A stretch of 64,000 bases of DNA from Marispirochaeta aestuarii (lineage in GTDB: Bacteria > Spirochaetota > Spirochaetia > JC444 > Marispirochaetaceae). Below are positions 32,903 through 43,261 of this stretch, one piece after another (within the stretch, counting starts at the first letter, position 1; each line of letters starts with the position of its first letter). Under the pieces are notes generated by a model. The model was given only the letters and a program-made list of their open reading frames with translations, was not told where the DNA came from and did not search any database. Position numbers and translations under genes: made by a program. Where the stretch lies: the NCBI RefSeq assembly GCF_002087085.1, contig NZ_MWQY01000005.1, positions 62,001 through 126,000 on the forward strand. Reading direction: 5' to 3'.

Positions 32903-34222
32903 ATGAGCTATTATCAACGCTATCTCGAGGTACATCCCCTCGATGTGTGCCCTGAAATCCTGATTTCTTCCGATGCCGTGTTGCATCTGCAGCGGAAACT
33001 TTCCGAAAGTGCCGGGCCTTCCCTTATACTGCTGGATCCCGATACGGAAAAAGCCGTATCCGCCTATCTGAACCCGGGAGACCTGGAAACCCGGGGAGAT
33101 CCTCTTTACCGGTTGCCGGCAAATCCTCTTCCCAGCCTCGAACTGGTAAAGGAGATTGCCCGGGAAGCTGAGGAAAGAAAGGTAAAGCGTATAGTGGGTA
33201 TCGGCAGCGGCGTTATCAGCGATTGTGCGAAGCAGGCCGCCTTCGAGGCCGGAATCGACAACTGGTGCCTGATGACAGCCGCCTCCGTGGATGCCTTTAC
33301 CTCGGGTACTGCCGCCATCCGGGTGGAGGGGTATCATGAGTCCCTTCCCACCAGACCGACGGAGGCCGTATTCTGCGATCTGCGGATTCTTGCGGAGGCG
33401 CCCCGGCGTTTGACCCTCTCCGGGCTTGGAGACATGGCGGGAAAGTTCATTGCCGTCCCCGACTGGCGCATGAGTTCCATGGTTACGGGAGAGTTTTTTA
33501 ACGAAGATGCGGCGAATTTTGCCTCAGGATCCGCCAGTCTGGCCCTCAGGGATATCGACAGCATTCTCTCCGGATCAGAAAGGGGATGTACGAATGCCGC
33601 AGATGCCCTGCTGACATCCGGTCTCATAATGCAGAGTCTGAAAAGCTCACGCCCCGCTTCGTCGACGGAACATATTCTGGCACACTTCTGGGAGATGGAG
33701 CATCTGGTGAAGAACCGGGAATGGGACCTGCACGGCGTTCTGGTAGCCGCGGCCTCCCGTTTTGTTATTTCCGCCTACCGCGAAATTCTTGCCCTGATTA
33801 CCGGTTCTGATCCGAACCTGGAACGGGCTCGGCAGCTCTTTGCCGGTGCTGCAGCTCTTCCTGATGCTCCCTGGCTTTCCGAAAAAACCAGGATAAAACT
33901 GGCAAGGGAGCTGAAAGAACGGGACAACAGTCCGCAGGGGCATGCAAACAGGGTGGAGAAGCTTGTGCCCCTGAGATATGAGCTGAAGAATATATATACA
34001 TCCTTCCTCGATACCGCAGAAGAGGGTCTTGAAGGTCTGTATAAAGCCGGACTTCCCCTGGATCTGGGGTCCCTTGGAATCGACAGGGAACGCGGGCGCT
34101 TCGGACTCAATAATGTCCGCTTCCTTCGCAACCGCTATACCCTTCTGGACGTCGCCCGGGACCTGGGTTTTGACAGGGAAGCCGAAGAAATTATCAACCG
34201 GGCCTACGACTCATCCTTTTAG
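32903..34222 (+). CDS. sn-glycerol-1-phosphate dehydrogenase (AraM/EgsA family)
   Basis: The 439-residue metal-dependent dehydrogenase reduces dihydroxyacetone phosphate to sn-glycerol-1-phosphate, the archaeal-handed backbone. GIGSGVISDCAKQAAFE and LMTAASVDAFTSGTAAI are the nucleotide-binding and substrate motifs, and HILAHFWEMEH carries metal-binding His residues. In bacteria AraM-type enzymes work in pathways such as heptaprenylglyceryl phosphate synthesis; no PcrB-like prenyltransferase gene is in the window. I chose the ATG at 32903 because GGTGGAGG lies four bases before it; an ATG at 32858 is in frame without such a signal. It converges on leuD. Confidence 0.88.
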   Translation: MSYYQRYLEVHPLDVCPEILISSDAVLHLQRKLSESAGPSLILLDPDTEKAVSAYLNPGDLETRGDPLYRLPANPLPSLELVKEIAREAEERKVKRIVGIGSGVISDCAKQAAFEAGIDNWCLMTAASVDAFTSGTAAIRVEGYHESLPTRPTEAVFCDLRILAEAPRRLTLSGLGDMAGKFIAVPDWRMSSMVTGEFFNEDAANFASGSASLALRDIDSILSGSERGCTNAADALLTSGLIMQSLKSSRPASSTEHILAHFWEMEHLVKNREWDLHGVLVAAASRFVISAYREILALITGSDPNLERARQLFAGAAALPDAPWLSEKTRIKLARELKERDNSPQGHANRVEKLVPLRYELKNIYTSFLDTAEEGLEGLYKAGLPLDLGSLGIDRERGRFGLNNVRFLRNRYTLLDVARDLGFDREAEEIINRAYDSSF

Positions 34223-34239
34223 TCGGCTGTATCCGGATC

Positions 34240-34836
34240 CTAGGTGAAGGAGTAGTGCAGGGAGCCTTCCACCTTCTCAATCTCGTCCTTTGCCTGAAGA
34301 AGCAGCGAGGTCGAATCCCAGCTTCCGTCCAGCATCGCCCTGCGATAGGTTTCCGGCATTGAGGCTTCGACCTGATAGTCCCCTGCTCTGATTGTCATGT
34401 TTTCGAGGTCGATCTGTATTTCGATTCCCGGATCTGCGGCCACCAGTTTTTGAAGCTGAAGCGCAGCCTCTTCGGATACCGTGACTGTCGGCATTCCCAG
34501 GGCGCTGCAGTTTCCGGCAAATATCTCTGCAAAGGATTCCCCCACAAGAGCGCCGATACCGAAATCCCTCAGGGCCTGGGGGGCGTGTTCCCGGGAAGAT
34601 CCGCAGCCGAAGTTTTTGTTTACCACCATGATTGATGCACCCGTGTAGCGGGGGCTGTTCATGGGATGATCCTTCGGTTTTCCCTCTTCGTCGTAGCGTT
34701 CGTCGTAGAAGGCGTAGGCCCCCAGGCCCGAGAAGGTCACACTCTTCATGTAGCGTGCCGGAATAACACGGTCCGTATCTATATCGTTGCCCTGGATCGG
34801 CAGGGCTTTGCCGGAAATGGATGTAATCTTCTTCAT
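34240..34836 (-). CDS. leuD: 3-isopropylmalate dehydratase small subunit
   Basis: The 198-residue swivel subunit of isopropylmalate isomerase, in leucine synthesis. The motifs GNDIDTDRVIPARYM and NFGCGSSREHAPQAL are characteristic. It follows leuC by 17 bases on the minus strand and ends 17 bases from the convergent dehydrogenase gene. AGGGAG lies nine bases before the ATG. Confidence 0.95.
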   Translation of the reverse strand: MKKITSISGKALPIQGNDIDTDRVIPARYMKSVTFSGLGAYAFYDERYDEEGKPKDHPMNSPRYTGASIMVVNKNFGCGSSREHAPQALRDFGIGALVGESFAEIFAGNCSALGMPTVTVSEEAALQLQKLVAADPGIEIQIDLENMTIRAGDYQVEASMPETYRRAMLDGSWDSTSLLLQAKDEIEKVEGSLHYSFT

Positions 34837-34853
34837 CTGTTCAGCTCCCTTGA

Positions 34854-36248
34854 TTAAAGACTCTCACGGATATCTACCACCTGCCCGGCCAGGGCTGCGG
34901 CGGCTACCATTGCCGGGCTCATCAGCAGGGTGCGCCCGCTGGGAGATCCCTGGCGGCCGATGAAATTGCGGTTCGAAGAGCTGGCGGAAATCTCCGGACC
35001 CCGGAGTTTGTCAGGATTCATGGCAAGACACATCGAACAGCCGGCTCCCCGCCACTCGAATCCAGCCTGGGTAAAAATCCTGTCCAGACCCTCGGCTTCA
35101 GCCTGTCGGGCGATGCTCATGGAACCCGGGACAACCATGCCCCGCACCTTTGATGCAATCCTCCTGCCCTTGACAATGGCCGCGGCCTCCCGCAGGTCGC
35201 TTATTCGGCCGTTGGTGCAGGAGCCGAGAAATGCCACATCTATGGGGGTACCCTTTATGGCGTTTCCGGGACGAAACCCCATATGCTCATAGGCCCGTGC
35301 GGCGACCTCCCGCTCATCCCGGCTCATCCCATCGGGATCGGGAAGGGGGCGGTCAACTTCGAGGGCCTGCCCGGGGTTTATTCCCCAGGTCACCATGGGC
35401 GCAATGCTTCCGCCGTCTATCAGGTACTCATCGTCATAGGTGGCATCGGCATCCGAGGCGTAGCTCTGCCAGCGTTGTACAGCTTCGGAGAAATCTTTGG
35501 GGGCGTAGGGACGTCCCTTTATATAATCGAAGGTAGTGGCGTCGGGATTCACGTAACCGAAGCGTGCTCCGCCTTCTATGCTCATGTTGCAGATTGTCAT
35601 CCGCTCTTCCATGCTGAGGGCTTCGATGGCCTCGCCGGCATACTCGTAGGCGTAGCCCAGACCTCCCTTGACGCCCAGGTCACGGATAATGCGGAGGATT
35701 ATATCCTTGGCATAGACTCCCGGACCGAGTTTTCCGTCGATCCTGATTCGACGGATCTTGGGCTTCGATATGGCCATGGTTCCTGAGGCAAGGATGTCCC
35801 GGATCTGGGATGTGCCGATTCCGAAGGCGATGGAACCGAAGGCCCCGTGGGTGGAGGTATGGGAATCACCGCAGGCGATGGTCATCCCCGGCTGGGTCAG
35901 TCCCATTTCGGGCCCGACAATGTGAACGATTCCCTGGCGGCCGGATTTGAGGTTGAAAAAGGTGATACCGAACTCATCTGTGTTCTTTTCCAGCTCGGCC
36001 ATCATCTTCTCGGCCAGTTCATCCTGGAAGGGGCGCTGCTGGTCCCTGGTCGGTACAATATGATCGACGGTTGCAAAGGTTCTTCCGGGAAACTTGACAC
36101 CCAGCCCCATGGTCCGAAGCATGTCGAAGGCCTGGGGAGATGTTACCTCGTGAATAAGGTGCAGCCCGATCAGCAGCTGATCCTGTCCTGAAGGCAGGGT
36201 ACGTACAAGATGATGTTCCCAGACCTTGTCCAGCAGGGTTTTTGCCAT
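34854..36248 (-). CDS. leuC: 3-isopropylmalate dehydratase large subunit
   Basis: The 464-residue aconitase-family subunit carries a [4Fe-4S] cluster and isomerises 2-isopropylmalate to 3-isopropylmalate. The cluster cysteines are in [12 protein letters not shown] and the paired CSMC of [28 protein letters not shown] and [18 protein letters not shown] are also diagnostic. The strong Shine-Dalgarno AAGGAGG lies four bases before the ATG. leuA and leuB are not in the window. Confidence 0.96.
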   Translation of the reverse strand: MAKTLLDKVWEHHLVRTLPSGQDQLLIGLHLIHEVTSPQAFDMLRTMGLGVKFPGRTFATVDHIVPTRDQQRPFQDELAEKMMAELEKNTDEFGITFFNLKSGRQGIVHIVGPEMGLTQPGMTIACGDSHTSTHGAFGSIAFGIGTSQIRDILASGTMAISKPKIRRIRIDGKLGPGVYAKDIILRIIRDLGVKGGLGYAYEYAGEAIEALSMEERMTICNMSIEGGARFGYVNPDATTFDYIKGRPYAPKDFSEAVQRWQSYASDADATYDDEYLIDGGSIAPMVTWGINPGQALEVDRPLPDPDGMSRDEREVAARAYEHMGFRPGNAIKGTPIDVAFLGSCTNGRISDLREAAAIVKGRRIASKVRGMVVPGSMSIARQAEAEGLDRIFTQAGFEWRGAGCSMCLAMNPDKLRGPEISASSSNRNFIGRQGSPSGRTLLMSPAMVAAAALAGQVVDIRESL

Positions 36249-36325
36249 AGTGCCTCCTTGAATGGTGCATATGTGATGGTTAAAGATTATAAATATTATC
36301 AGAAAAGTCCAGAAGATTTTGCCCT

Positions 36326-37336
36326 TCAGCCGGAGGATTTCATCGCCTTATCCAGAAGTGGAAGAAGTCTGAGTTCAAGCTCTTCCCGTTTCCCGGTAAA
36401 GCTGAAGCCTGCTGCTTTCTGATGCCCCCCGCCGCCGAAACCGGAGGCAATTGCCCCGACATCGAGATCGTAAAGCGACCTGAGCCCCGCACTGCAGCGG
36501 CCCGGCCCTTCTTCACGTATTACAGCTGCCGCTTCGCAGCCTCTGGTGCCAAGAAGGAGCTGATACAGCATATCGGAATCCCTGGCTGCCGGACCCAGTT
36601 CCTCCAGATCCTTCAGGGATTCCCAGGTATAGATAAGCCTTCCTTCCGACAGCGGACGGGCCCGTTCAAGCATCCTTCCCAGGAGTACTCTGGATGAGAA
36701 TGGACGGTTACCGTACATTCTTGCGAAGGTCTTTTTTGGAGAAGCCCCCGCTTCAATGAGTCTTGATGCGCTCCTGAAGGCGGGTGCGCCGTTTTCGCTG
36801 AGGTGGCGGAAAAACCCGGTATCCGTTGCAAGACCGAAAAAGAGCTGTCCTGCGGCACCGGACTCGATGGGTGTTTCAAAGCTTTCTATCAGTCCCTGAA
36901 TCATCAGGGTGACGGCGGGGCACGAGGAATCCACCCATCGGAGATCGCCGAAGAGAGTCCCCGAGGCATGATGATCGATAACGCAAAGCGGCAGGCCTTC
37001 TATGTCATCTTTCAGATCCCCAAGTCTGTCCGGGGTCGAGCAGTCCAGAACAACAACTGCAGTATCTCCCCGGGGATTGTTTTTCTCAGGATCCGGTATT
37101 CGTTTCTGGAAGCGCGGAGCCAGGTCTTCAATCTCAGGCCTGGAAAAAGGTCCCGGGGAGTAGAGCTGAGCGGACCAGCCCCTGGAAATAAGAAATTCCG
37201 CCAGGGCCAGCTGAGAGCCGAGGCAGTCTCCGTCGGGTTCGGTATGTCCCAGGATCAGGAAATTCCGGTGGCTGCGGAAAAAATCGAGAATCTCTCCTGG
37301 GGGTACATAGCCTTTATTATCTGAAGGGTTGATCAT
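36326..37336 (-). CDS. DHH/DHHA1 phosphoesterase, NrnA-like nanoRNase/pAp phosphatase
   Basis: The 336-residue cytoplasmic enzyme resembles NrnA, which degrades short oligoribonucleotides and in some species dephosphorylates pAp. The metal motifs are [29 protein letters not shown] and VIDHHASG. The DHHA1 substrate motif is [13 protein letters not shown] near the end. All catalytic signatures are intact. It lies 18 bases after an M24 peptidase gene on the minus strand, with AAGG before the ATG. Confidence 0.9.
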   Translation of the reverse strand: MINPSDNKGYVPPGEILDFFRSHRNFLILGHTEPDGDCLGSQLALAEFLISRGWSAQLYSPGPFSRPEIEDLAPRFQKRIPDPEKNNPRGDTAVVVLDCSTPDRLGDLKDDIEGLPLCVIDHHASGTLFGDLRWVDSSCPAVTLMIQGLIESFETPIESGAAGQLFFGLATDTGFFRHLSENGAPAFRSASRLIEAGASPKKTFARMYGNRPFSSRVLLGRMLERARPLSEGRLIYTWESLKDLEELGPAARDSDMLYQLLLGTRGCEAAAVIREEGPGRCSAGLRSLYDLDVGAIASGFGGGGHQKAAGFSFTGKREELELRLLPLLDKAMKSSG

Positions 37337-37354
37337 AGCTGTCCTTGTGGCTTC

Positions 37355-38521
37355 TTAAAATAGAACCGTTAGGTTCTGCTGAACCGGACCGCCGGATATT
37401 ACGGGAACCCCGTTTTTTATGTATACGTTTATCTCGGTCCGCAGCCCGAACTCCTCCAGGTATAATCCAGGCTCCACGGAGAAGCAGGATCCTTCCATAA
37501 AGGGCCGTGTATCGGGGAACTCGACGCTGTCAAGGTTGACGCCGTATCCGTGGGGCTCGGTGTCTATTCCATGTCCGGTACGATGACGTATGCCCCTCTG
37601 GAAACCCGATTCTATAAGAATCTTTCGCGCGGTCTCGTCCGCCTCCGCGCCGGAAACCCTGCGGCGGGGAAGCTCATTCTTAAGAAAATCGACAACTCCG
37701 TCCCTGGCGTTTTTTATTGCGGAAAAAGCGGAAGATATTCCTTCAGGAACTTCCTTCCCGGTAAATAGTACCCAGGAGATGTCCGCGTACACGGCGCCGG
37801 GGGTCTTCTCCTTAGCCCAGAGGTCCAGCTGAACAGGCATATCCTTTTCTATTCCGGCCCCGCCGTTTTGCGGCATGTAATGGGGGTCCCTGGAGTTTTT
37901 CCCGGCGGCTACAATAGGCGGATGGTTGTATACGAGTCCCCGCTTATTGAACTCCTCCAGAATCCAGCTCTGAATATCCCCTTCGCTGCACCTGTTTCCG
38001 CCGGCGAGGGCGGTGGAAAGACGTTCCCGGCAGACGGATACAATTTTGTACAGATGAGCTGCACTCCGCTCGTGGGAGGCTATGTCAGCGTCCTTCAGGA
38101 GCCCTTTGACCTTCTGAATGAGGGTTCCCGACGAGGAGATGCTTATACCGGCCTCCTTCAGGAGCAGGGCCGTTCCATGATCAAGAAAGGAGAAAATGGA
38201 CAGCTCCGGAGAGAACTGGGCTGCCAGGTAGAGGCCATCGTACTTCTTCAGGAGACTCTTCAGTTCGGAAAGGGAAGTATAGACGTGCTCAGTGCCGGGA
38301 AGGCCTGAAAGGTAGTTTTTCTCCACGGCATGGGTGATTTTTATGCATCGCTCAGGGTCGGAAAAAAGAATATAAAACCAGCGCCGCGTGTTGACCGCAT
38401 CCTTCGGGAGTCCGAGAAGGTCCTCCGCCAGGGGGTCGCGGTGCTGGAAACCGTAAAACAGCCAGCCGTCAACATCCTCCGCGCCGACGGCTTCGCGCAT
38501 TCCTGCCAGGTTGTCAGTCAA
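37355..38521 (-). CDS. M24-family aminopeptidase (Xaa-Pro type)
   Basis: The 388-residue protein has an N-terminal creatinase-like part and a pita-bread metallopeptidase domain. All five metal ligands are present: Asp in VQLDLWAKE, Asp in YADISW, His in RTGHGIDTEPHG, Glu in FSVEPGLYLEEFG and Glu in RTEINVYI. It probably removes N-terminal residues next to proline. The start is uncertain. TTG at 38521 follows the preceding stop by six bases, and the ATG at 38500 is an alternative. It lies between a small exported protein gene and the DHH gene, all on one strand. Confidence 0.85.
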   Translation of the reverse strand: MTDNLAGMREAVGAEDVDGWLFYGFQHRDPLAEDLLGLPKDAVNTRRWFYILFSDPERCIKITHAVEKNYLSGLPGTEHVYTSLSELKSLLKKYDGLYLAAQFSPELSIFSFLDHGTALLLKEAGISISSSGTLIQKVKGLLKDADIASHERSAAHLYKIVSVCRERLSTALAGGNRCSEGDIQSWILEEFNKRGLVYNHPPIVAAGKNSRDPHYMPQNGGAGIEKDMPVQLDLWAKEKTPGAVYADISWVLFTGKEVPEGISSAFSAIKNARDGVVDFLKNELPRRRVSGAEADETARKILIESGFQRGIRHRTGHGIDTEPHGYGVNLDSVEFPDTRPFMEGSCFSVEPGLYLEEFGLRTEINVYIKNGVPVISGGPVQQNLTVLF

Positions 38522-38527
38522 AACGGA

Positions 38528-38947
38528 TCAGAATTGCAGGTCGTCAAGAGTCTCAACATCAAAGCGGTCGGCATAGGCTTCCGGATTCCGCATTATCCCC
38601 CAGCTCAGATGATTTTTATCTTCCCGCAGATACAGCCGGACATGGCTGAACTCGCCGTTTTTCCAGAAAATGGAAAAATAGGGAAAAGCCGGATTTTCGT
38701 CCATGACGAGTTCTCCTTTCCCTCTGTTTCCTGCTCCCGGTTCGTACTGAAACCAATCTACCGGAACATACATATCAGCAAGTTCCATGTTGGTACGCCG
38801 ATAGATAATTCTGTAACCGTCACGGTGGGCGTATACCCTGGTGATGGGAAGGGATTTAAAGAAGAATTCTGATTCATCCGCCACCGCAGAGACGGCAAAC
38901 AGCGTCAGGAGTAACACGGCGATAACAAGGACGAGTTGTTTTTTCAC
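38528..38947 (-). CDS. small exported protein of unknown function
   Basis: The 139-residue protein begins with a GTG behind AGGAGG. A signal peptide (MKKQLVLVIAVLLLTLFAVSAVA) leads to a mature domain rich in Tyr, Phe and Arg (ITRVYAHRDGYRIIYRRTNM, WFQYEPGAG). I do not recognise the family. It lies 70 bases after lon but has its own promoter, and the downstream M24 and DHH genes probably share this transcript. Confidence 0.75.
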   Translation of the reverse strand: MKKQLVLVIAVLLLTLFAVSAVADESEFFFKSLPITRVYAHRDGYRIIYRRTNMELADMYVPVDWFQYEPGAGNRGKGELVMDENPAFPYFSIFWKNGEFSHVRLYLREDKNHLSWGIMRNPEAYADRFDVETLDDLQF

Positions 38948-38971
38948 AATAGAACCTCCTGTTCTCTCAGT

Positions 38972-39001
38972 ATTATACATAGCCGATATCGTGAAAATCA
39001 A
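38972..39001 (-). promoter_or_regulatory. promoter of the small exported protein gene
   Basis: On the minus strand TTGATT (39001-38996) and TATAAT (38977-38972) are 18 bases apart, with the GTG start about 25 bases downstream. Confidence 0.65.
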
Positions 39002-39017
39002 GCAATAAAACCGGCTC

Positions 39018-41387
39018 TTACTCACTGTACTCGGTAAAAAGGATACCCAGGGCCTCCCGGATGGAAGATGCGTACCTCAGTTTCAGTTTACCCGTTACTT
39101 CCCGGGGAAGATCCAGGGCATCCTTCCGGTTCCGTTCCGGCAGAAGCACCTCGTTAAGGTCGTTGCGGTAGGCGGCCAGGACTTTTTCCTTGACCCCTCC
39201 AATGGGAAGCATGAGTCCGGTAAGGGTTATCTCTCCGGTCATGGCGATCCCTTCCCGTATCAGATGGCCGGTGAAGGCACTCAGCATTGCCGAGGTAAGG
39301 GTTATACCGGCGGAAGGACCATCCTTGGGTATGGCCCCTTCGGGCACGTGGATATGAATGTCCCGTTCCTTCGCGAAAGCGGTGTCGAGACCAAGTTCTT
39401 CAGCATGGGTCCTCAGGAAGGAGAGGGCAGCACGGGCTGACTCCTTCATGACGTCTCCCAGACTGCCGGTCAGAATCAGTTCCCCCGAGCCTTCAAAAAC
39501 GCCGACCTCCACGGGAAGCAGGGTGCCGCCCATCTCAGTCCAGGCCAGGCCCAGGGCTATACCGGCCCGCCGCTCCTTGTGAAGGTCATTCCGCTGGTAC
39601 CTGGGCTGGCCAAGGTAGGAACGTACTTTTTTTGGAGTGATCTGGACGGTAAAATGCTCCTGTTCCCGTTTTTCTTCCCGGGTATAACCGCCTTTTACGG
39701 CTTCCCTGGCGGTTTTCCGTATTACCGTGGCGATTTCCCGCTCAAGGTTTCGCACCCCGGATTCCATGGTGTAGGAGTTGATAATCTCCATAAGCGCCTT
39801 GTCCTGAAACTTCACATCCGCCCAGGAGAGGCCGTTCTCTTCCAGCTGCTTGGGAACAATGAAACGCTTGGCGATTTCCGCCTTTTCGTAATCCGAATAC
39901 CCCGGAACCTCGATGATTTCCATGCGGTCAAGCAGGGGATAGGGAATCGAGTGGGTGGAGTTGGCCGTCGTTATGAACATGACCTCCGAAAGGTCATAGG
40001 GGACCTCGAGATAATGGTCGACAAAGGAGTTGTTCTGTTCCGGATCAAGAACCTCCAGCATGGCGGAAGCGGGGTCGCCCCGGAAGTCGGAATTGAGCTT
40101 GTCAATCTCATCGAGCAGGAAAACCGGGTTTATGTTCTCCGCCCGTTTCATCCCCTGGATGATTTTCCCCGGCAGTGCGCCGACATAGGTTTTGCGGTGG
40201 CCCCGGATTTCCGCCTCGTCCCGCACGCCCCCCAGGGATATGCGGATAAACTCACGGTTCAGAGCCCGGGCGACGGATTTGCCAAGAGAGGTTTTACCCG
40301 TACCCGGCGGACCGACAAAGCAGAGGATGGGCCCTTTGAGCCGGGGATTCAGCTGCCGGACGGCGATAAAGTCAAGGATACGTTCCTTGGGTTTTTTCAT
40401 GTTGAAATGATCTTCATCGAGGATTCGCGCAGCCGCTTCTATATCGCGGTTATCCTCCGAACGGGAGCTCCAGGGAAGATCGGCGATCCATTCAAGATAT
40501 GTACGGAGCACACCGGATTCCGGAGACATGGGCTGCAGCTTGCCAAGGCGGGCTGACTCTTTTTTGGCCTTGTCCAGAACCTCCTGGGGAGGTTGACGTT
40601 CTTCGATGCGGGTAAGCAGCTCATTGGTGCCGCTGGAATCCTGGTCGTCCCGCCCGAGTTCGCGGTTGATCTCCTTGAGCTGTTCATTGAGAAAGTATTC
40701 GCGCTGGTTTCGTTCAAGCTTTTTCTTGACCTTGGAGGTAATCCTGCTCTGAATCTGAAGAACCTGGTTCTCTCCCTCCAGCGCTACAGCGAGGATTTCC
40801 AGGCGCTCCTCCGGATCCGAAGATGAAAGCAGCTCGATCTTCTTTTCAACCCTGAAGGGAACATGGGCGCACACAAGATCCACCAGCTTGTCCGGATGCT
40901 CGGCCTTGCGGATGTCTTCCTGGGAGTCCTTGGGAATTTTCTTGTTTATGGTGCCGTAGGCGCCGAAGGCATCCTGAACGGTATTCATCAGGGCCGCGAT
41001 GGTGGGATTCAGCTCCACAGAGGACTCGATAAGCGAAAAAGAGGCGGTGGGGTAGCCCTTTCTGTCGAAGGTCCGGGTAAGCCGGGCCCGATGTTTGCCC
41101 TCGGCAAGGACCCTGACAGTCCCGTCGGGAAGCTTGAGCATCTGAAGGATTTTCGCCACCGTACCGGTTTCGTGATAATCAGTCTCCTCCGGCGGTTCGT
41201 TCAGGTTTTTCTGATAGGCGAAAAAGACCATCCTGTCCGAAGCCATCGCGGCCTCAAGGGCCTTGTTTTTGGGGCCCTTTTCGGCAAAGAAGGGAATGAC
41301 CATGTAGGGAAAAACAACAAGCTCCCTCATGGGTATGAGAGGGAGCTCCTGTTTCGGAGAAAAAATCGGCAGTTTGTTCAGCTTCAT
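39018..41387 (-). CDS. lon: ATP-dependent protease La (LonA)
   Basis: The 789-residue LonA protease degrades misfolded and regulatory proteins. The N-terminal substrate domain begins [20 protein letters not shown]. The ATPase motif is [20 protein letters not shown] with Walker [12 protein letters not shown]. The catalytic Ser lies in [11 protein letters not shown] and the Lys in [14 protein letters not shown], about 40 residues further on. The start overlaps the clpX stop as ATGA, so the two are coupled. It is the last of tig-clpP-clpX-lon. Confidence 0.97.
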   Translation of the reverse strand: MKLNKLPIFSPKQELPLIPMRELVVFPYMVIPFFAEKGPKNKALEAAMASDRMVFFAYQKNLNEPPEETDYHETGTVAKILQMLKLPDGTVRVLAEGKHRARLTRTFDRKGYPTASFSLIESSVELNPTIAALMNTVQDAFGAYGTINKKIPKDSQEDIRKAEHPDKLVDLVCAHVPFRVEKKIELLSSSDPEERLEILAVALEGENQVLQIQSRITSKVKKKLERNQREYFLNEQLKEINRELGRDDQDSSGTNELLTRIEERQPPQEVLDKAKKESARLGKLQPMSPESGVLRTYLEWIADLPWSSRSEDNRDIEAAARILDEDHFNMKKPKERILDFIAVRQLNPRLKGPILCFVGPPGTGKTSLGKSVARALNREFIRISLGGVRDEAEIRGHRKTYVGALPGKIIQGMKRAENINPVFLLDEIDKLNSDFRGDPASAMLEVLDPEQNNSFVDHYLEVPYDLSEVMFITTANSTHSIPYPLLDRMEIIEVPGYSDYEKAEIAKRFIVPKQLEENGLSWADVKFQDKALMEIINSYTMESGVRNLEREIATVIRKTAREAVKGGYTREEKREQEHFTVQITPKKVRSYLGQPRYQRNDLHKERRAGIALGLAWTEMGGTLLPVEVGVFEGSGELILTGSLGDVMKESARAALSFLRTHAEELGLDTAFAKERDIHIHVPEGAIPKDGPSAGITLTSAMLSAFTGHLIREGIAMTGEITLTGLMLPIGGVKEKVLAAYRNDLNEVLLPERNRKDALDLPREVTGKLKLRYASSIREALGILFTEYSE

Positions 41388-42625
41388 GCGCTTTTTCTGT
41401 TAAGCAGTATTTCCGGCTTTTCTTCGCCCCTGATTACGTCTCCGGTGATTACGACCTTCTTCTCTCCGCTTATGGAGGGAATATCGTACATGATATCCAT
41501 CATGATATTCTCGACTATGGAACGAAGTCCCCGGGCACCGGTCTTGCGGTCCAGGGCCTGCTGGGCGATAGCGTCGATTGCTTCGTCGGTAAAAATAAGG
41601 TCGACCTCGTCAAGCTTCATGAGGGACTTATACTGCTTGACGATGGAGTTCCTGGGTTCGGTTATGATACGCCGGAGGTCCTCTTTCTCAAGGTTGGTCA
41701 GGTTCACGGTTATGGGGAGCCGTCCGATAAACTCGGGGATCAGACCGAACTTTATCAGATCGTCGGGATGCAACTTGGAGTAGAGGTCCGCCAGGTCTTT
41801 ATCTTCCGATGAACGGACATTGGCACCGAAACCCATGGGATGCTCCAGGGTCCGGGATTCGATTATCTTGTCCAGACCGACGAAGGCGCCTCCGCAGATA
41901 AAGAGGATGTTGCTGGTATCGATCTTGAGCATCTCCTGGTTAGGATGCTTTCTGCCTCCCTGAGGGGGCACGGAGGCAACCGTTCCCTCGATAATCTTGA
42001 GGAGGGCCTGCTGAACCCCTTCGCCGGAGACGTCCCGGGTAATGGAGGCGTTTTCGCCCTTGCGGGAGATCTTGTCGATTTCGTCGATGTAGATAATACC
42101 CCGCTCAGCGGCGGCGATATTGTTCCCGGCGTTCTGGATCAGCTTGAGAAGAATATTTTCGACATCTTCTCCCACATAACCCGCCTCGGTAAGGGTCGTG
42201 GCGTCGGCGATGGCAAAGGGCACCTTGAGTTTCTTGGCCAGAGTCTTGGCCAGCAGGGTCTTGCCGGTACCCGTGGGTCCGGTCATGAGGACATTGGCTT
42301 TTTCCAGCTCAACCTCGTCGTCAATAATGCCCTTGTGGGTAATGCGGCGGTAGTGGTTGTAGACGGCCACGGAGAGAACCTTTTTCGCCGTTTCCTGACC
42401 GATCACATAGTTATCCAGGTAGCTTTTTATATCCTGGGGGGTAGGTACATCATCGATAAACTCGGAGGTAAGGACGTCTTCCTCTTCGTCGAGGATTTTT
42501 TTGCATACATTGACGCATTCGTCACATATAAAAACCCCCGGCCCGGCAATGAGCCGTCGGGCGATATCGGCGCTCTTACCGCAGAAGGAGCATACCTTCA
42601 GTCCGTCGTTACGTGTTTTTGCCAT
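41384..42625 (-). CDS. clpX: ATP-dependent Clp protease ATP-binding subunit ClpX
   Basis: The 413-residue AAA+ unfoldase feeds substrates to ClpP. The N-terminal zinc-binding domain has [14 protein letters not shown] and [10 protein letters not shown]. Walker A is [12 protein letters not shown], Walker [11 protein letters not shown], and sensor 2 [12 protein letters not shown]. The IGF-type loop that contacts ClpP is [13 protein letters not shown] in this region. I chose the ATG at 42625 with AAGGGG five bases upstream. It overlaps the end of clpP by 17 bases. Confidence 0.97.
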   Translation of the reverse strand: MAKTRNDGLKVCSFCGKSADIARRLIAGPGVFICDECVNVCKKILDEEEDVLTSEFIDDVPTPQDIKSYLDNYVIGQETAKKVLSVAVYNHYRRITHKGIIDDEVELEKANVLMTGPTGTGKTLLAKTLAKKLKVPFAIADATTLTEAGYVGEDVENILLKLIQNAGNNIAAAERGIIYIDEIDKISRKGENASITRDVSGEGVQQALLKIIEGTVASVPPQGGRKHPNQEMLKIDTSNILFICGGAFVGLDKIIESRTLEHPMGFGANVRSSEDKDLADLYSKLHPDDLIKFGLIPEFIGRLPITVNLTNLEKEDLRRIITEPRNSIVKQYKSLMKLDEVDLIFTDEAIDAIAQQALDRKTGARGLRSIVENIMMDIMYDIPSISGEKKVVITGDVIRGEEKPEILLNRKSA

Positions 42626-43232
42626 TTCCACCCCTTATAAGAACGCTGTCCACAAGACCGTAGTCAACAGCTTCCTGAGCTGAGAGAAAATAGTCCCGCT
42701 CCAGATCCTTCTCTATTACGGAAACAGGTTTTCCTGTGTGCTGACTGAAGTATTCGATGAGCATACGCTTGAGCCGTACAATCTCCCGGGCCTGAATACC
42801 GATATCGGAGGCCTGTCCCTGTACACCGCCCCAGGGCTGGTGAATAAGGATACGGGAGGAGGGCAGGGCAAAACGCTTGCCGGCGGTACCGCAGGTCAGG
42901 AGCATTGCCCCCATGGAGGCTGCCTGGCCAAGACAGATGGTCTGAACATCCGCTTTTATATGCTGAATAGTGTCATAGATCGCCAGGCCGGCGGTAACCG
43001 ATCCGCCTGGAGAGTTGATGTAGAGACTGATATCCCGTTCAGGATCCTGGGATTCGAGGAACAGAAGCTGTGCCACGACGAGGTCGGCGCTGATATCGTT
43101 AATCTCTCCATCTATAAAGACAATCCGGTCCTTTAAGAGCCGGGAGAAAATGTCGTAGGAGCGCTCCCCGACGCCCGTCTGTTCAACAACAATCGGAACC
43201 AGGGTATTCATCTGTTCATTCATATATCTCAT
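42609..43232 (-). CDS. clpP: ATP-dependent Clp protease proteolytic subunit ClpP
   Basis: The 207-residue serine peptidase forms the proteolytic barrel for ClpX. The catalytic Ser is in [14 protein letters not shown], the His in [11 protein letters not shown], and the Asp in [15 protein letters not shown]. The N-terminus [19 protein letters not shown] is typical. It follows tig by 29 bases, with AAGG before the ATG. Confidence 0.97.
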   Translation of the reverse strand: MRYMNEQMNTLVPIVVEQTGVGERSYDIFSRLLKDRIVFIDGEINDISADLVVAQLLFLESQDPERDISLYINSPGGSVTAGLAIYDTIQHIKADVQTICLGQAASMGAMLLTCGTAGKRFALPSSRILIHQPWGGVQGQASDIGIQAREIVRLKRMLIEYFSQHTGKPVSVIEKDLERDYFLSAQEAVDYGLVDSVLIRGGNGKNT

Positions 43233-43261
43233 GTATCCTTGACGTTTCGTGTCTTATCAAT

